Source: Agrypnia vestita (taxonomy: Eukaryota > Arthropoda > Insecta > Trichoptera > Phryganeidae). Taken from it: a stretch of 64,000 nucleotides of DNA. Both the position numbers and the translations under genes were made by a program. The stretch spans positions 1 through 64,000 of the forward strand of contig JADDOH010009935.1 in the NCBI GenBank assembly GCA_016648135.1. Reading direction: 5' to 3'. Positions 60,830-64,000 of the stretch are shown piece after piece. Under the pieces are notes generated by a model. It was not told the origin of the DNA, did no database searches, and saw only the letters and a program-made list of their open reading frames with translations. Position 1 is the stretch's first letter. Every line of letters starts with the position of its first letter.

Positions 60830-62165
60830 TGCTTAGTTTTTATTATTTGTTAATAAGAATTATTTTAATTTTATTTAATGATTTTAACTGTACAAAGTTA
60901 TTTAAGACCATTTTCTGTAAAATGCGAACAATTAAAAAAACGGGGATTTTGGAAGACGTATGTCTAGCAATGAATGCAGTCAGCCTTTAGCAGATGAATT
61001 ATAATAGACCTCTAGGGTAGAGTTTCCAAGCCGACCCCATAATGATAAAATATGAGTGATTGCATATTTTAATTTACACTAAACTAAACTTTGTACTACA
61101 CACATGTTGACTTATCTTGTCAATGCTTTTAGTTTTGAGAGGAGCTGTTTTCAAGTAGTGAAAAAATAACTTGACACATGTTATTTAGTTTAGTGAAAAT
61201 TAAAATAATCATGATGCACCACAAAGTATCTGCCACATCAATTAATAATATATTAGAACATACATCATGAAGTCATGAATACCCTAAGACAGCCAAGCAC
61301 AATCGAATCTGCCAGTATTTTCGGAACCATGATTACATGAACTTTTGGAACCAGTGCTTCTAGGCCTTATTTAAAAAAAATCTTTCTTTGGTGCTTAGTG
61401 GTTTTGCTTCCTCATCTCGGTGAAGTTTGCCGCTGCTATTAAGTTCATCTTCCACTCATTATTTATCTCAATTTCTTACAAACAGGCTGTAAATATTTGA
61501 AGTGTTCTATTCTATTTAAATATGATAAACATTTTTTTTTTTTTTTTAATAGAGTTGCGATCACGGAATACGTGTCGCATCAATATTCTTACTATTCTTA
61601 AACAAAGCCAAACGCCTGTGCTATGAAAATAGGACTAACTTGCTGGTGTCCTGGTATGGGGCTCGAATCACCGACCAACTAGGCAAGCCTCATGACCAAA
61701 CCAACAAGCTATTCATCATCAGTTGAACATCATTAGCCTATGAATCAATAGACAAATTGGTACTCAGTTTTTAACTTTTTACCCAACAAATTCCCAACAA
61801 TTCCAATTTGTTAAACTTGTGATCCCTTGTTTGTGGGATTACAAATGGGGTTTGTTGTGGAAATATTCAGGTATGGAGATATCAATGTTAAAACATGTGG
61901 GCAATATCACATATGTTTGTTGGTTATTGAAATGTTGACTAGACTTACAGTATAATACTTGAGATATTCGGTTAGGAAATAAAATAAAAGTAAATTGAAG
62001 CATCTGAATTAGAATTAATTTTAGGATTAAAATGCTAGCATGATCAATTTTAGAGCACCATGAATTTTTATTAAAAATATTTGGTAAATTTCTATTCACA
62101 TCTGGTAGGTATCTAAAAAGTGTAAAATAAGTAGGAGTCAACATTTGTTATAAAATTTACAGGTA
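60830..62165. other. Intergenic DNA, mostly unassigned
   Basis: Contains a T-run (61532-61549) and the tRNA-like module listed separately. No gene recognised. Confidence 0.4.
61650..61728 (-). repeat. tRNA-like module, complement strand
   Basis: The complement reads TAGCTTGTTGGTTTGGTCAT and later GTGATTCGAGCCCCATACC, an A-box/B-box pair like that of tRNA-derived SINEs. A poly-A/T run lies 70 bp away (61532-61549). Confidence 0.45.
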
Positions 62166-63507
62166 CAGTAGAGCGTCGATTATCCGAACTAATTGGGGGA
62201 CATGGGTGTTCGGAAAACCGGTATTTTCGGATAATCGAACTATATTGATTCAGTCATACATATTTACGTACAGGTGAATGAAAACCATATTTACATTTAT
62301 ATCTTTAATGACAAATAGGAATTAAATATAAAAAAGTGCAGAAAATCTTGTAATAAAACATGTATGTACATATTAGGTACAATTAATCTTCAATCTTCGT
62401 CTGCCGAAGCAAGCCTACCCGCTTACAAGCGGCTAGGTCATATCCTTTTTTAAGGACAGATATTTTCACTTTCAGCTTGTGTTTCAAACCAACGCAAGGC
62501 AATTATGTTTTCATCTTCATTCTGAACTTGTAATTGATGAGGTACTAGCGGTGGCGTCAGCCTTATTAGTCATGAGGTCTAAAATTTCGCTATCCTGCAT
62601 AATTTGGTATCCGGGATTTTCATCGTCGATATCCATCCATTGTTGAACCTATTCTTCATCACATTCGTGGCAATCGAGCTTTTTTAGCATATCTATCATT
62701 TCAGACATATCTTACTGTTTCTCATTTACACATACACTTTGAGGATTTTACACTATACACAAAACTTTATTCCACACTTTTTTCAAGTTCTGCACTTTTA
62801 CACTGTTCCGTGCTGCTCTGATCATGTAGGACGCGTCTTTCAAAACAATTTTCTTATGATTTCTTATCAGGCTTTCTTTTCCCTCCTTTTCTTTTTCCAA
62901 AAGTAACTTATGTAACAATTCTTTTCTGTAATACCGTTTGAAAGTCTCAATAACGCCTTGGTCCATAGACTGAAATAATGAAGTCACTGTAATAATAATA
63001 AGGTGGAAGAAACATGACTTTTATAAACTCGTCTTTTTCATTTTAGATGTCACATGATGGATGAGTTGGAGCATTATCAAGAAGCAATAATTGTTTCTCT
63101 CTTTTATCATTTTTTAATTGTTAGGTTTTTACAGAGGGTATAAAAGTTTCTGTAAAGCATTCCATGAAAATTGTACTATCCATCCAAGCACTCTTTTGCG
63201 AAGTGTAAACGATAGACATCGCAGACATATTATCGAGTTTGAAATAATGTGTTTTCTTGCTTTTACCAATTACAAGCATGGGCACAGTAGCATTAGTTTA
63301 GTTTAAATTTAGTTTATCGACTAGCGGCTACTTGGAAGTGATATACGAGTACAATTAACATGTCGCGACAAGAGCGTGAGCACTGTAGCGGGAAGCGAGA
63401 GGGAGTAGGCACGCGCGGGTCGGGCGGGCACGACCTGACCGAACGACGGCTAGTTCGGATAAGCGGTCGTTCGGTTGATCGACGTTCAGATAATCGACGC
63501 TCTACTG
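62166..63507 (-). mobile_element. Decayed Tigger/pogo transposon with DDE transposase remains
   Basis: Terminal repeats are CAGTAGAGCGTCGATTATC and complement, bounded by TA. The complement strand keeps the end of a DDE domain: LLLDNAPTHPSCDI (about 63090-63050), FIKVMFLPP, then TSLFQSMDQGVIETFKRYYR (62987 down), and downstream WMDIDDENPGYQIM (about 62640-62600). These are hallmarks of Tigger/jerky transposases. The N-terminal DNA-binding part is absent and stops interrupt the frame. Confidence 0.9.
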
Positions 63508-64000
63508 TACATGTACATTATGATGAGATAGAATGAACAACTATACTGACAAATCTTGCAGATGAGAGATCATAATTTTATAATGTCTGGGCTAACTTAC
63601 CTACTAGAAAACTTCTAACAGTTTAGTAGCATGATGATATTTTTAAAACAGAAATGCTATCAGCATACTGTTCATCTGAGGGGTTACACCTAGTCATAAG
63701 TTTTCGTAAAATCAATTATTTTTTCTTCATTTTCTTAGAGTAAACATTTTACAACTTTGCACTGCAGCTCTAGGGTGACCATGATGTAAAATTGAAAGTC
63801 AGTTTCGTGCAGACCCACGCCATCACAGCAAAGATAGCCACTAATGTACTTTGTGTATCTTGCATCTTACAAGTGTATTAAAAAGTGCAAATTTATGAAA
63901 CGCGGACTTGCTTTTTTCTCAAAATGAGTACCTATCATTAGTCGGAAATTATCACGCATTACATGTTATCAGTAAGCCCTCTCCGTTACCAAAATAAATC

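Overview
The window comes from an AT-rich, transposon-loaded eukaryotic genome, most likely an insect. The protein-coding content is two spliced genes with GT-AG introns from tens of bases to several kilobases. Almost everything else is interspersed repeat: hAT, pogo/Tigger, Harbinger-like and TTAA-target DNA transposons, foldback elements, and fragments of LINEs of types common in insects. I suspect a holometabolous insect with a large genome but cannot fix the order from sequence alone. No bacterial-type operon, CRISPR array or origin is visible.

Layout: 1-13.1 kb is repeat-rich intergenic DNA: an inverted-repeat cluster, tRNA-like modules, a TACTTCATT-type repeat element, a hammerhead-like hairpin, and two tandem copies of a hAT-like element ending about 330 bp before the first gene. 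13.4-34.1 kb holds an 11-exon ANKLE2 homologue on the + strand (1,098 aa as modelled). Its introns are filled with nested DNA transposons. 34.2-42.1 kb is intergenic and contains foldback elements and RTE-like LINE ends. 42.1-60.1 kb holds a 13-exon OFD1 homologue on the - strand (1,538 aa as modelled), convergent with ANKLE2. A tRNA-Arg(TCT) gene lies 0.6 kb upstream of OFD1, and 62.2-63.5 kb is a decayed pogo/Tigger transposon.

Both gene models were assembled by hand. Every exon junction listed keeps the reading frame and uses GT/AG. One junction, OFD1 exon 5 to exon 6, is uncertain. A seeming stop at the end of OFD1 exon 11 disappears when an overlapping GTAAAT donor is used, and this joins two blocks that otherwise look like separate genes. 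ANKLE2 (nuclear envelope/BAF regulation at mitotic exit) and OFD1 (centriole distal end, ciliogenesis) are not known to act together. Their adjacency is probably incidental.

The most interesting non-genic signals are: (i) hairpin repeats whose loops carry hammerhead-ribozyme-like cores (CTGANGA, stem, GAAAC) at about 9.6, 33.2, 54.6, 59.5 and 59.8 kb; (ii) two deep transposon nests in ANKLE2 introns, one with its empty site preserved elsewhere in the window; (iii) two small DNA transposons carrying remnants of a MADF-domain gene; and (iv) a tandem duplication of a hAT-like element together with 58 bp of the ANKLE2-proximal flank.
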